DNA of 64,000 nt, taken from assembly GCA_021297895.1 (NCBI GenBank), contig JAJTHN010000010.1:62001-126000 (forward strand). Direction: 5' to 3'. Positions within the stretch are counted from its first letter, which is position 1; each line of letters begins with the position of its first letter. The notes beneath the pieces were generated by a model that worked only from the letters and a program-made list of their open reading frames with translations, was not told where the DNA came from and ran no database searches. Of the stretch, positions 43,571 to 54,300 are shown piece after piece. Source of the DNA: Phycisphaeraceae bacterium. Lineage in GTDB: Bacteria; Planctomycetota; Phycisphaerae; Phycisphaerales; UBA1924. A program made the translations under genes and the position numbers.

Positions 43571-45492
43571 TCCCGCACGATCATCACGCGCATTCCGCGA
43601 TGCCCCCGGCTGCCGAGCCGCTCCCCGCGGGCGTGGCCAAGCTTCTCGACGACGCCCAGAGAGCGCTCGCACGCAAGCAGCCCGCCGTCGCCCGTGCCGC
43701 AGCGGAGCGCGCCGTTGCCATGCTCCCCGCGCGTGCCGAAACGCACGACACGCTCCGCAGCGTGTACCTCGCGCTTGGGCAACCCGACAAGGCACTTCCC
43801 GCCGCGCTCCGCGCCGCGGAACTCGCTCCCGATCATCCAGGCGTGCTCTCGTGCCTTGGGGATGTCCTTCTCGAACTCGGCCGCAAGGACGAGTCGCTCG
43901 ACGCGTTCCGAAAGGCACTGGCACTCGAAGAGGCGAACCCGGACCGCTGGATCGATCTTGCCGCGGTCCTGCTCCGCCTCAATCGCCTCATCGATGCGCA
44001 GGAACTCCTCGAACGCGCGATCGCCAGGCACCCCGACAACCGCGCTCTGCCCTTCCGGCTCGCCGCGGCGTACATGGAGCAGGGCCGCAGCGACCTTGCC
44101 GCACGCCTTCTGGCTGATGCTCTGCTCACCGACCTGAGCGATCCGCAACTGGCCGGCTTCCTGTGCACCGTCAGCAACTACATGGACCCGCCCGACCGAG
44201 CGCAGATCATCGCGCGGCACCGCAACTTCGGCCGCATCGTCGACCTTCTGGACCGTCAGCCGAGACTGACCCACACGCTCCCTCCCGCTCGATCCGACGG
44301 CACCTTCCCGGGCCGCGGCCGCGATGGCCGCATTCGCGTCGGCTTCCTCTCGTCCGACCTTCGTTCGCACTCGGTGGCCTTCTTCGCCGAACCACTGCTC
44401 ACCGCCTTGCCGGCCAATCGCTTCGAGGTCGCCGTCTTTGCGACCTCGCCCATCGAGGACGACACCACGCGTCGCCTCCGCGCCGCGATGCGCCGGCGAG
44501 ATCCGCAGGCGCTCTGGGCCGGCGTCGCGCGGCACGATGGCGACGCGCTCGCCCGCGCCATCGCCGACGCGAAGATCGACATCCTGATCGAACTCAACGG
44601 TCTGACCGCCGGCAACCGCTACGACGCCCTGCGCTTCAAGCCCGCGCCGCTGATCATCACGTACCTCGGGTATCCCAACACCACAGGCCTCTCGGCGGTG
44701 GATCTGCGGATCGTCGACTCGATCACCGATCCGCCCGCGCCGCACGTGCCATCGAGCGATGCCGCCAGCACCGAGCGACTCGTGCGCATCGATCCGTGCT
44801 TCCTGTGCTACCACCCGCCGGCGATCGACGCGAACGCTCCGGACCTCGGCCTGCCCGATGCAGCACGCGACTCGGAAGATCCATCACTGCCCGCTGTCAC
44901 ATTCGCCTCCTTCAACACGCTGACCAAACTCGGCCAGACCTGCGTCGCGACGTGGAGCCGGGTGCTGCACGAAGTCCCCGGCTCGCGCCTGCTCATCAAG
45001 TCCGGCCCGCTCGGCGATGACCGCACCCGCGCCGCCACCGCCCAGCGCTTCGCCCAGCACGGCATCGATCCGTCGCGCCTCGTGCTCCGCGGGTTCAACA
45101 CGACCACGCGCGATCACCTTTCCGAGTATCGCCGCGTCGATATCGCGCTGGACACCTTTCCGTACGCCGGCACCACGACCACGTGCGAAGCGCTGCTCAT
45201 GGGCGTGCCCGTCGTGTCCCTCTGCCCGCCCGATGCCCTCCACGCCACGCGCGTCGGCGGCTCGCTGCTGGCGCAGGTCAACCTCTCCGACCTTGCCGCG
45301 CCAACCCCTGACGCCTTCGTCCGCACCGCCGTCGCCCTCGCGGCCGACGGTGCCCGTCGGGCCGCGCTGCGCACAACCCTCCGAGACACACTCCTGACCG
45401 GCCCGCTCTGCGACGTCCCCGCATTCACCGCTCGCTTCGCCGATACCCTGTCCTCCGCTTGGCACGCCCTCCGCACCAAGTCCCGCCCCTGA
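43567..45492 (+). CDS. O-GlcNAc-transferase-like (GT41) protein with TPR repeats, copy 3
   Basis: 641 residues from a GTG at 43567 that overlaps the stop of copy 2 (GTGA); an ATG at 43600 is the alternative. Several TPR repeats at about 20-190 (GVLSCLGDVLLELGRKDESL is typical), then the catalytic domain: FLSSDLRSHSVAFF (His268), FASFNTLTKL (Lys454), DTFPYAGTTTTCEALLMGVP. All three copies keep the expected active-site His and Lys, so all may be active and could differ in TPR-determined targets. Confidence 0.88.
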   Translation: MIPHDHHAHSAMPPAAEPLPAGVAKLLDDAQRALARKQPAVARAAAERAVAMLPARAETHDTLRSVYLALGQPDKALPAALRAAELAPDHPGVLSCLGDVLLELGRKDESLDAFRKALALEEANPDRWIDLAAVLLRLNRLIDAQELLERAIARHPDNRALPFRLAAAYMEQGRSDLAARLLADALLTDLSDPQLAGFLCTVSNYMDPPDRAQIIARHRNFGRIVDLLDRQPRLTHTLPPARSDGTFPGRGRDGRIRVGFLSSDLRSHSVAFFAEPLLTALPANRFEVAVFATSPIEDDTTRRLRAAMRRRDPQALWAGVARHDGDALARAIADAKIDILIELNGLTAGNRYDALRFKPAPLIITYLGYPNTTGLSAVDLRIVDSITDPPAPHVPSSDAASTERLVRIDPCFLCYHPPAIDANAPDLGLPDAARDSEDPSLPAVTFASFNTLTKLGQTCVATWSRVLHEVPGSRLLIKSGPLGDDRTRAATAQRFAQHGIDPSRLVLRGFNTTTRDHLSEYRRVDIALDTFPYAGTTTTCEALLMGVPVVSLCPPDALHATRVGGSLLAQVNLSDLAAPTPDAFVRTAVALAADGARRAALRTTLRDTLLTGPLCDVPAFTARFADTLSSAWHALRTKSRP

Positions 45493-45563
45493 CTCCCCTC
45501 CCGGCTCGTTTATCCGCGGTCTTCGATCGGCCAGTTGATCACCCGCCCATCTGGAAACTCCCT

Positions 45564-46811
45564 TTGCCCAGCATCTCTTCCCAAACACTCTCCTGCGGCA
45601 TGCCGCTCATCATCGAGCACATCCCCGGGGTTCGCTCCGCGGCGCTTTGCTGGCTCATCCCGATCGGCTGCGCTCACGACCCCGCGGACAAACTCGGCAT
45701 GGCCAGCATGCTCGCCGAACTCGTCCTCCGAGGCGCGGGCAGCCGCGACTCGCGTCAGGCCGCCGACGCTCTTGATGCGCTCGGCCTGGTCCGCTCCGTT
45801 GATGTCGGTCCGGTGTACCTCCGCATCAGCGCGACGATGATCGCCGATCAACTCCCCGCCGCGCTCCCGCTGCTGGCCGACATCGTCCTCCGCCCGCGCT
45901 TTGATGCCGAGCACATCGAGCCTACCCGCGAACTCCAACTCCAGGCGCTCGCCGGCCTGAAGGACAACCCGCAGGAACGCGCCGGTGTTCTTCTCTCGCG
46001 CCTGCACAACCCCGCGCCGTTCAACCGCTCATCCCTCGGCACCGAAGAGGGCCTCCGTGCCATCTCTCGGGACGTTGTCATCAGCCACTGGCAACGCAAC
46101 GTACGTCCCGTCGGCAGCATCCTGTCCATCGCGGGAGATGTTCACGCCGACACCGTCGCGGCACAGCTCAACACCCTTCTGGCATCCTGGTCCGGCAGCG
46201 CCCCGGTGATCTCCGCCGCGCCGAACCCCGCCGCGGGCTCGCACCACCACGAGCACGACGAGAGCAACCAGACCCACATCTTCCTCGCCCACAACGCCCC
46301 GGCCGAGCCCGACCCGCGCAGCATCCTCGAGAAGATCACCGCCGCCGTCCTCTCGGGCGGCTCCTCCTCGCGGCTGTTCACCGAGGTCCGCGAGAAGCGC
46401 GGCCTCTGCTACGCCGTCAGCGCTATGTACGGCGCGGACAAACTCTTCGGACGGCTCATCGCCTATGTCGGCACCACCCCCGAACGCGCGCAGCAGTCCC
46501 TCGATGTGCTCATGAGCGAGCTCCGCCGCGTCAACTCGCCCGACACCGGCGCTGTCACGCAGGAAGAGTTCGACCATGCCATCATCGGGTACCGCTCCCG
46601 CCTTGTTTTCTCGGGCGAAAGCACCGGCGCCCGCGCGGTTCAACTGGCCATGGACCAGCACCGCCTCGGCAGGCCCCGCTCGCTGGACGAACTCAAGCGG
46701 CAGGTCGAGTCGATTACCCTGAACGACGTCAACGCCTACCTCCGCTCCCGCACTCTCGGCACGACCACCCTGGTCACCCTTGGCCCCAAGCCCCTGACGT
46801 TCCCGGCCTGA
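45564..46811 (+). CDS. M16-family (insulinase-like) protein lacking the zinc motif
   Basis: 415 residues using the TTG at 45564, the first start that includes the conserved N-terminal strand SQTLSCGMPLIIEHIPG; an ATG at 45600 is too late for the fold. The M16 zinc motif H-x-x-E-H should fall at about 48-52 but reads GMASMLAEL (Ser, Ala, Glu in place of His, Glu, His). The C-terminal half keeps the SSRLFTEVREKRGLCYAV Arg/Tyr segment. So it looks like the non-catalytic subunit type of an M16 pair. No active partner is adjacent. A protease-inactive chaperone or subunit role is inferred. Confidence 0.8.
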   Translation: MPSISSQTLSCGMPLIIEHIPGVRSAALCWLIPIGCAHDPADKLGMASMLAELVLRGAGSRDSRQAADALDALGLVRSVDVGPVYLRISATMIADQLPAALPLLADIVLRPRFDAEHIEPTRELQLQALAGLKDNPQERAGVLLSRLHNPAPFNRSSLGTEEGLRAISRDVVISHWQRNVRPVGSILSIAGDVHADTVAAQLNTLLASWSGSAPVISAAPNPAAGSHHHEHDESNQTHIFLAHNAPAEPDPRSILEKITAAVLSGGSSSRLFTEVREKRGLCYAVSAMYGADKLFGRLIAYVGTTPERAQQSLDVLMSELRRVNSPDTGAVTQEEFDHAIIGYRSRLVFSGESTGARAVQLAMDQHRLGRPRSLDELKRQVESITLNDVNAYLRSRTLGTTTLVTLGPKPLTFPA

Positions 46812-46882
46812 CGCTGCTGATCCCCGGTTTCTCTCCGCTCCCTCGCCTTCGCGTCTTTGTGCCTTCGTGCAACAGGTACCCC

Positions 46883-48604
46883 ATGCGACTGCCACGCAAC
46901 TTCACCAATTACGTTCTTCTCACGGGCATCCTGGGGCTGCTCAGCATCTTCCTGCTCTACCCGATCTACCTCACGCTCCGCGGCGCGTTCTATCAGGACC
47001 TCTCCGCTCGCTCCGGCTTCACACTCGAGAACGTCGCGCGGGTCTTCGAAGACCCGATGCTCGTTCAGGGTCTGCTCAACTCCTTCGCCATCGCCGCGGG
47101 AACGACCTTTCTGGCCATGTGCATCGGCGTTCCGCTGGCGATCCTCTCCGTCCGTTACAAGTTCCCGCTCAAGACCGCCTTCAACGCCCTGATTCTCGTC
47201 CCGCTGATTCTCCCGCCGTTCGTCGGCGCGATCGGCGTGAAGATGCTCCTGGGGCGCGAGGGCGCGCTCAACTCGCTGCTCGGCACAGAGTGGGACATCC
47301 TCGCCCACGCGAAGTTCTTCGGCGTGATCGTCGTTCAGGCCCTTTCGCTCTACCCCATCATCTACCTCAACGCCTCCGCCGCGCTGGCCAACCTCGACCC
47401 CGCCCTGGATGAAGCCGCGCAGAACGTCGGCGCGGGGTTCTGGAAGCGGTTGCTCACGATTACCCTCCCGCTCATCCGCCCGGGCCTCTTCGCCGGCGGC
47501 ACGATCGTCTTCATCTGGGCCTTCACCGAGCTCGGCACGCCGCTGGTCTTTGACTACTCCGTCGCCACGCCCGTGCAGATCTTCAAGGGTCTCAAGGAGG
47601 TCGAGACCTCCGCGACGCCGTACGCCCTGACCCTGATCATGCTCATCGCCGCCGTGAGCATCTATGCCCTGGGCAAACTCATCTTCGGTGGCCGCGCATA
47701 CGCGATGCAGGCCAAGGCCTCCCGTGCCAGCAGCGAGGCTCCCATGTCCCCCGTGGCCGGCATCCTCGCCACGCTCGTCTTCGGCTCGGTCATCCTCGCC
47801 GCAACGCTGCCGCACGTCGGCGTCATCCTCACGGCCTTCAGCCAGCCCGGCGCGTGGTACCAGTCGGTCCTGCCCACCGCCTTTACCACGAGCCACTTCG
47901 AGCAGGCCCTCACCAGCGATCTGGCCTCGCGCTCGATCAACAACTCCCTCCTCCTGGCCTCCTGCGCTGTCCTGCTCGACGTCGTGCTGGGCATCGTCGT
48001 CGGCTATCTCATCGTCCGCACGAACATCAAGGGCCGAGGAGTGCTCGATGCGCTCTGCATGCTCCCGCTGGCCGTGCCCGGCCTGGTTATGGCCTTCGGC
48101 TACGTCGCGCTCAGCCTGGGCTGGCCGTTCGGCAAGGGCGATCCGCTCGAGGGGTTTGTGTCCGTGCTCGGCGCCGAGCCCAACCCCATTCCGTTGCTCA
48201 TCATCGCGTATGCCGTCCGCCGCCTGCCGTACATCGTCCGCGCGACGGTCGCCGGTCTCGAACAGACCAGCGGCCAGATGGAAGAGGCCGCGCTCAATCT
48301 CGGCGCATCGAAGTTCACCGCGGTCCGGCGGATCATCGTCCCGCTCATCGCCGCGAACCTCATCGCCGGCGCCCTGCTGGCCTTCTCCTTCGCGATGCTC
48401 GAAGTCTCCGACTCGCTCATTCTCGCCCAGCAGCAGCAGCACTTCCCGATCACCAAGGCCATCTTCGAGTTCACCGGCCGCCTGGCCGATGGCCCGTACA
48501 TCGCCTCGGCCATGGGTGTCTGGGGTATGGCCCTGCTCACCGTCACGCTGGTCGGCGCGAGCGTCCTGATGGGCCGAAAACTCGGCGCGATCTTCCGCGT
48601 CTGA
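46883..48604 (+). CDS. Two-domain ABC transporter permease, iron(III)-type (FbpB/SfuB-like)
   Basis: 573 residues from the ATG at 46883. About twelve membrane helices in two homologous halves, each with a permease EAA loop: EAAQNVGAGFWKRLLTITLP and EAALNLGASKFTAVRRIIVP. This is the layout of ferric-iron and related binding-protein-dependent importers. No ATPase or substrate-binding protein gene is adjacent on either side, so it must work with components encoded elsewhere. Substrate is inferred only from the family architecture. Confidence 0.87.
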   Translation: MRLPRNFTNYVLLTGILGLLSIFLLYPIYLTLRGAFYQDLSARSGFTLENVARVFEDPMLVQGLLNSFAIAAGTTFLAMCIGVPLAILSVRYKFPLKTAFNALILVPLILPPFVGAIGVKMLLGREGALNSLLGTEWDILAHAKFFGVIVVQALSLYPIIYLNASAALANLDPALDEAAQNVGAGFWKRLLTITLPLIRPGLFAGGTIVFIWAFTELGTPLVFDYSVATPVQIFKGLKEVETSATPYALTLIMLIAAVSIYALGKLIFGGRAYAMQAKASRASSEAPMSPVAGILATLVFGSVILAATLPHVGVILTAFSQPGAWYQSVLPTAFTTSHFEQALTSDLASRSINNSLLLASCAVLLDVVLGIVVGYLIVRTNIKGRGVLDALCMLPLAVPGLVMAFGYVALSLGWPFGKGDPLEGFVSVLGAEPNPIPLLIIAYAVRRLPYIVRATVAGLEQTSGQMEEAALNLGASKFTAVRRIIVPLIAANLIAGALLAFSFAMLEVSDSLILAQQQQHFPITKAIFEFTGRLADGPYIASAMGVWGMALLTVTLVGASVLMGRKLGAIFRV

Positions 48605-48629
48605 GCGATGGCCGCGGGTTGCGCCCGGC

Positions 48630-50105
48630 TCAGCTCACCACCACCCCGACCACCGCCAGACCCACCCCGAGCATCAGCGGCCCCGCAACCTCCGCGATCA
48701 CCTCCCACCGCGGCCGCGTCGTCCGCCCGCTCCACGCGCGCTCCGCAAGCAGTGCACACATCACGGCCATCAGCATCAGCAGCATCGGCTCGAGGTACCG
48801 CTGCCAACTCTCCTTGCTCGCGCTCTGCGCCACCGCGAAAGCGACCAGCGTCCCCAGCATGATCCAACGCTCCCGATGCCGCAGCCCGTGCGTCATCGCC
48901 GCGATCACCGCCGCGCCGATCGGCGCGAGCAGGAGCAGCAGAATGCTGGAATGCCCCATCACCGTCGGCAGCCGCGCCGCCAGGTTCCACAACCCTGTCC
49001 ACCGCCCCGCCTCCACGCTGTACGTCGTCGCCGGCACCGCCGCCGCGACCAGCCCGATCAGAGCCGCGGCGATCATCACCCACCACCCGCGCCGACACAG
49101 ATCCGCCGCACTCCGCCACCAGTACGCCGCCAGCAGTGGGGCATACAGCGCCACGAGCGAAAGGATCAGCGCCGGGGTCGCACCGTTCCCGCCATGCAGC
49201 CGCCCGTGAAAGTTCGCCGGCGCGTCTTCGCCGACCGGGTTGATGTTCCCCGGCGGGGTCAATCCGCCCCAAAGAGCCACGAATCCTGCCAGCATCGCCA
49301 GCGCGGGCAGGCTCGCCATCACCGCTCCGCCAACCCGCGCGATCCGATCACCGAGACCCGCGCCACCGCTGAAAAGGCCGTCAAGATCATCGAGCGAGAG
49401 CAGCGCCGGCTCGGTCTGGTCCGCGCCCACCGCCGGGCCGCGACGCCGCGAGCCTGCATCTCCCAGCCATGCTGCGCACAGCGCCACACCCATCGCCCAG
49501 ACGTGCACCTGCCGAACGAAAACGAGCAGGACGAACAGGCCGACGTACCCCGTCACCGCGACCATATCCAGCCGTCCGCGCAGAGCCAGCAGCACGATCC
49601 CCAGAACCGCCCACCACGCCGCGTTGTCCGGCAGCACCCAGGCCGTCGGCCCGAACACGTAGATCGACCCTGCGATTGGCAGGCAGAGCGCCAGTCCGCC
49701 GACCCCCGGTGCGCGCCCGCTGACCCACCATCCCAGCGTCCCGATCAGCCCGAGCCCGAACACCATCCCGCTCAGCCGCAGCGTGGTCAACGAGTCATCA
49801 ATCTGCCGCGCGATGACCGCCAGCGCCAGGTGGTACCCCGGCGTCGTCGCCGACAGATAGTCCTTCAGGTTCGGTGTCGGCATCTCCGCCGCGAACGTCC
49901 GGATCGCCGGCACGTGATACCGATCCTGGTCGTACGCGATCCGCTCCGGCGTCGAGCCGAACAGAATCACGCCGACCGCGGTCACACCCACCATCACCAT
50001 CAGCACGACCGACACGAGCACCCGCCCGCGCAGGCCCGGCGCTGCTCCGGGCATCCTCGCCGGGTCGCTCAGCAGCGTCGCCATGCGTTCGCGCAGCGTG
50101 CTCAC
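48630..50105 (-). CDS. Polytopic membrane protein, possibly GT-C glycosyltransferase (ALG10/DIE2-like)
   Basis: 491 residues with about eleven or twelve membrane helices. The luminal/periplasmic loop after helix 1 has YDQDRYHVPA and LSATTPGYHLAL, resembling the acidic plus TTPG-Y pattern of eukaryotic ALG10/DIE2 and other GT-C enzymes that use polyprenyl-phosphate sugars. The call is tentative because the rest is not recognised. Its ATG overlaps the methyltransferase stop (ATGA), implying coupling of the two genes. Confidence 0.5.
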   Translation of the reverse strand: MSTLRERMATLLSDPARMPGAAPGLRGRVLVSVVLMVMVGVTAVGVILFGSTPERIAYDQDRYHVPAIRTFAAEMPTPNLKDYLSATTPGYHLALAVIARQIDDSLTTLRLSGMVFGLGLIGTLGWWVSGRAPGVGGLALCLPIAGSIYVFGPTAWVLPDNAAWWAVLGIVLLALRGRLDMVAVTGYVGLFVLLVFVRQVHVWAMGVALCAAWLGDAGSRRRGPAVGADQTEPALLSLDDLDGLFSGGAGLGDRIARVGGAVMASLPALAMLAGFVALWGGLTPPGNINPVGEDAPANFHGRLHGGNGATPALILSLVALYAPLLAAYWWRSAADLCRRGWWVMIAAALIGLVAAAVPATTYSVEAGRWTGLWNLAARLPTVMGHSSILLLLLAPIGAAVIAAMTHGLRHRERWIMLGTLVAFAVAQSASKESWQRYLEPMLLMLMAVMCALLAERAWSGRTTRPRWEVIAEVAGPLMLGVGLAVVGVVVS

Positions 50106-50854
50106 GACCGCAGCGCCTCCCGATCCAGTTCGCCCATTCCGGTCCGCGACATCTTCACAAACACGCGCAGTTCATGGCCGTACCAGAGCCGCTGCGACTC
50201 CCGGCTGTGGACCAGCTTGAGCCCGTGTTCGCCCGCCCAGCGCTCGACCTGAGCCACCGGCGCGTATCGAATCCACTGCCGCGCCAGCACCAGATCGTGA
50301 ACCCGATTCGCCGCGGCCCGCCAGAGAGGCCGCGAGCACATGTCCTTGTAGATCAGCACCCCGCCGGCGCGCAGCCGCGTCGCCGCCAGCCGGATCACCT
50401 CCATCTGGCTGGCCCGCGGCACATGGTGCATCACATCGATCACGCTGACGACATCAAACGGACCCTCGGGCCACGGCTCCTCCACCGGCACACACCGGAA
50501 CTCCAGTTGCCCGGCCTCCGGCCCATCGCTCACCCGCGTGGGTGCCGACATGTGCCTGGCCAGTTCGATCGCCTTGCTCGAACTGTCGAACCCCACCCCG
50601 CGACGAATCCGTCCCGAAGCCCACAGCAGGCCCAGCCACAGGCCACCGCCGCAGCCGACATCCAGCACACTCGAGCCCGTCGGCACGTGCCCGATCATTT
50701 CCTCAAAGGGGCAGATGAACGGCCTGTAGTGCTGCAAACTCCGCAGCATCCTCGGCCCGGTCATGAACAGCCGACGCGCCACGGCCGAGATCGCTCCCGG
50801 CGTCCCGAACTCCGCCTCACGATCCGCAATGGTCTGGTCGGTTGCCTCGCTCAC
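50102..50854 (-). CDS. Class I SAM-dependent methyltransferase
   Basis: 250 residues. Motif I LDVGCGGG at 64-71 and FDSSSKAIELA (motif II region) give the Rossmann SAM site; VVSVIDVMHHVPRA is the typical motif IV region. C-terminal VERWAGEHGLKLVHS matches the usual post-motif strand. Substrate unknown; being coupled to a GT-C-like membrane protein suggests a lipid-linked or glycan acceptor (inference). Confidence 0.83.
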   Translation of the reverse strand: MSEATDQTIADREAEFGTPGAISAVARRLFMTGPRMLRSLQHYRPFICPFEEMIGHVPTGSSVLDVGCGGGLWLGLLWASGRIRRGVGFDSSSKAIELARHMSAPTRVSDGPEAGQLEFRCVPVEEPWPEGPFDVVSVIDVMHHVPRASQMEVIRLAATRLRAGGVLIYKDMCSRPLWRAAANRVHDLVLARQWIRYAPVAQVERWAGEHGLKLVHSRESQRLWYGHELRVFVKMSRTGMGELDREALRS

Positions 50855-51311
50855 AGTCCCGGTCCTGCTCCTTGCCGCATGCCCCCCGGATCACCCGCTC
50901 CCGGGGGCCGCTGGGTCCACCCCTTGCTGTCGGTCACTTCCGAAGCGGGCATCGATCATTCCCACTTCCGGCGGACTCCGCCCGCCGGCCTCACATTGGA
51001 CCACGTTCGGCTCTGCGTGTCCCCCTTCCCACACGAACCCCCAAACGGCCCCAATTGCACCACCATATCAGGTGATGCCTCGTCCGATATCCGCCAAAGA
51101 AGCCCTAAGTATCTCTTCCAGAGACTCCTCCACCCCACTCCGGGAGCGTTCGTGGGGAATACTTGAGACCCGTTCGCCCGCAATGTTCCGTTGAACTGCC
51201 GCGGCCACCTTGCTCCGCAAGGGGACCCGACACCAGCGGTCATCCTGCCGACGTTTCGCGGCCCGGGCCTTGTCGGCTTCGGTGGATAATTGTCCTCTTT
51301 GGAGACTTGAG
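50855..51311. other. 457-nt divergent intergenic region
   Basis: Lies between the methyltransferase (leftward) and the GH15-like gene (rightward). The right end has a usable ribosome site (GGAG, 7 nt before the ATG at 51312) and a short hairpin CCTTGC-TCC-GCAAGG at 51208-51222 in the leader. No clear sigma-70 pair was found. No other feature seen. Confidence 0.45.
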
Positions 51312-54300
51312 ATGACGTTTGATCGCGATTTTTTCCTTCCCTTTGCCGCCGCCGCGGCACTGGTCGCCTCCGCCGCGCATGCGCAGCCGACCAGCATCGA
51401 CCACAATCCCTTCGGCTCCTTGCCGACGAGCAACCTCAACCCCGCCAACCCCTTCGGCGGTGCGCCGACCCAGCGTTCGCCGCTGAGCCCGCGCGAGGAT
51501 GAGGCCGTCACGGTCTTCTTCCGCGTCGGCTGCCAGTTCACCTACTCCAACGCCGCGATCTACCTGACCACCGACGGCACCGACCCCAACGGTAATCGCA
51601 GCACCGCCTTCGGCACCACCCAGATCATCCCCGCCACGTTCGTCGCCAACGAGTTCGGCGGCAGCTGCACCCGCGACTGGTGGCGTGTCACCATCCCCGC
51701 CTCCGCACGTGCGTACGGCCAGAATGTCCGCTACCGCGTCGTCGCCTGGAACAACAGCCCCGTCGGTCAGGCCACCGGGCTGGTCCAGTCGTACGACGTG
51801 AAGCTCGCCTGGCCCGGCCAGGGCTCGAACTTCGGCGGCGCTCACGCCATCGGCTATCCCCCCTTCCACGCGTGGAAGGAAGAGGGCGTCGTCGGCAACA
51901 ACTTCATCAACGCCATGCTCGATCAGAATGGCAACATCTTCGACGTGTACTTCCCCGGCGCGGGCGGCGTCTCGGGCGTCGGCACGAAGAACGAAGGCTA
52001 CGTCAACGGTCTTGACACCTTCCCCGCGGGCCTGCCCCTGGACAACCGTGGGCAGATGCACTTCAACCAGATCATCACCGGCATCCGCGCCGGCGGCGTG
52101 ACCAGCTGGCTGTCGAACCAGAACGGCACCGACTTCACCAACGTCACGCAGGCCTACGTGACCGATACCCAGACCATCCGCACCACCTCCCGCCTGGTCC
52201 GCGGCGGCCAGAACATCGACATCACGCAGTACGACTTCTCCCCCAAGGGCGTCTTCACACCCCCCAACGCCACACAGGGCATCCTCCTCAAGCGGATGAT
52301 CCTCCGCAACAACAACCCCGCTACCGAGACCGTGAACGTGTACATGTACATGGACCCGGCCATCAACGGCGGTGACCAGTACGACTTCATGCTCGCCGAC
52401 TCGGCCACCGGCGCGATGATCGCCGGCGACAACACCTATCGCGTTGTCACCAACACCGGTTCCATCGGCTTCGGTCAGGAGTACAACCCGACCACGTTCA
52501 GCGGCTACGAGAAGAACATCTCGCTGTTCTTCGCGGCTTCCATGAAGACCGCTCCCGCCGTCGGCGCCGCCGGCGGTGCTCGCAGCACCGACACCTGGCG
52601 CGACTCCTCCGGCGATAACGGCCAGGGCTGGATCGGCCAGAAGGTCACCCTGCCCCCGGGTCAGGATGTCGAGGTCTCGTTCGTCATCGTCGGCGGCTTT
52701 GAGCGTCCGGCCGGTCGTGATGCCTTCGCCGGCATGAACGGGCCCGGCGTCTTCAACACCCAGATGCGTCAGGCCATCGAGTGGTTCCACAACGGCAACC
52801 CCTCGGATTGGCAGGCCCAGACCGACACGTACTGGCAGAACTTCCTGAACTCGGGTGTCCTTGTCAACACCCCCGATGCCTCGATCAACGCCCTGTTCCG
52901 CCGCGGCCTGCTGGCCACCATGCTGCACTTTGATGAGCGCAACGGCGGTCTGATCGCCGGCTTCCGCAACGGCGCGTATCCGTACGTCTGGCCGCGTGAC
53001 ATGGCGTGGGCGGGCGTGACCCTTGCCCGCACGGGCCACAACGAAGTGGTCCGCTCCATGACCCGCTTCCTGCGCGACATCACCTACCGCGACTTTGAGA
53101 ACTGGACCGGCGCCAACACGCCGGGCTTCGCCGCCGCCGGCGGCTCGCCGTTCTTCGGTTCGCGCAAGGGCTTCTGGAAGCAGAAGTACACGACCGACGG
53201 GTACACCGTCTGGGGCGCGCCGCAGGTCGACGAGACCGCGGTCATCCCGTGGATGGTCTACTACAACTTCCTCGTTGAGGGCGACACGTCATACCTGACC
53301 GAGTCCCACCCCGCCAACCCGGCCAACTCCACCTACGCGATCGTCTTCGACGCGGCCATCGCGATGAGCCAGACCTCCACCATCGACGGCAGCCGTCTGA
53401 ACCACCGCGCCGCCTACCCCGGTTCGTCCGCCTTCCTGATGTACTCCAACAACATCTGGGAGGACCAGTACGACACCTTCATCTACTCCAACGCCAACAT
53501 CGTCCGCGGCCTTCGCGACGCGGCGAACATCGCCAACGTCCTGGGTCTGCCCGGCGATGCCGCCAACTTCACCAACCGTGCCAACGGCATCCTCGCCGGC
53601 CTCAACGCCAAGCTCGACTGGAACGGCGAGAACACCGACATCTCCCTGCTCGGCATCGTCTATCCCTTCGAGACCCACAGCCCCGTCGACGCCCGCGCTG
53701 TCCGCGTCATGGACCGCATCAACGGCGTTGCTCCCGACCGCTTCGGCGCCTTTGAGCCCCTGGTCCGCTTTGCCAATCAGCACATCAACAACGCGTCGGA
53801 CTGGGTCGACCTCATCGACCGGTACTGGGGCGACTCGTACTGGGGCAACTCCGCCGCCGGCCCGACGACCGCTGGCCCCTGGTTCCTGACGACCCTCTGG
53901 TACGGCGTCTATTACGCCATGCGTCAGGACTACAACCCCGGCTCGGTCGAGATCGACAACCACTACTACCGCATCAACCGCACCAAGGACCACAACGGCC
54001 CCATCGGTTTCGGTGCCGAGCAGATGGCCCCCAGCAACTCGCTGCTGTACCCCGGCCAGTCTGACTTCACGCTCCAGACCGCCTGGCCGAACGCCTGGGA
54101 GTCGATGTCCTTCTATGTCGACGCGATCATGATGTTCCTGGACTTCACCCCCGATGCGCCGGGCAACACCCTCCGCATCGAGCCGAAGCTCCCCACCGCA
54201 TGGAACACCATGACGTTCCAGAACCTGCACGTGGGCTCCAAGCGCATCGATGCCACCATCAGCAAGGGCGCGATCCACACCCACACCTTCACCAACCGCA

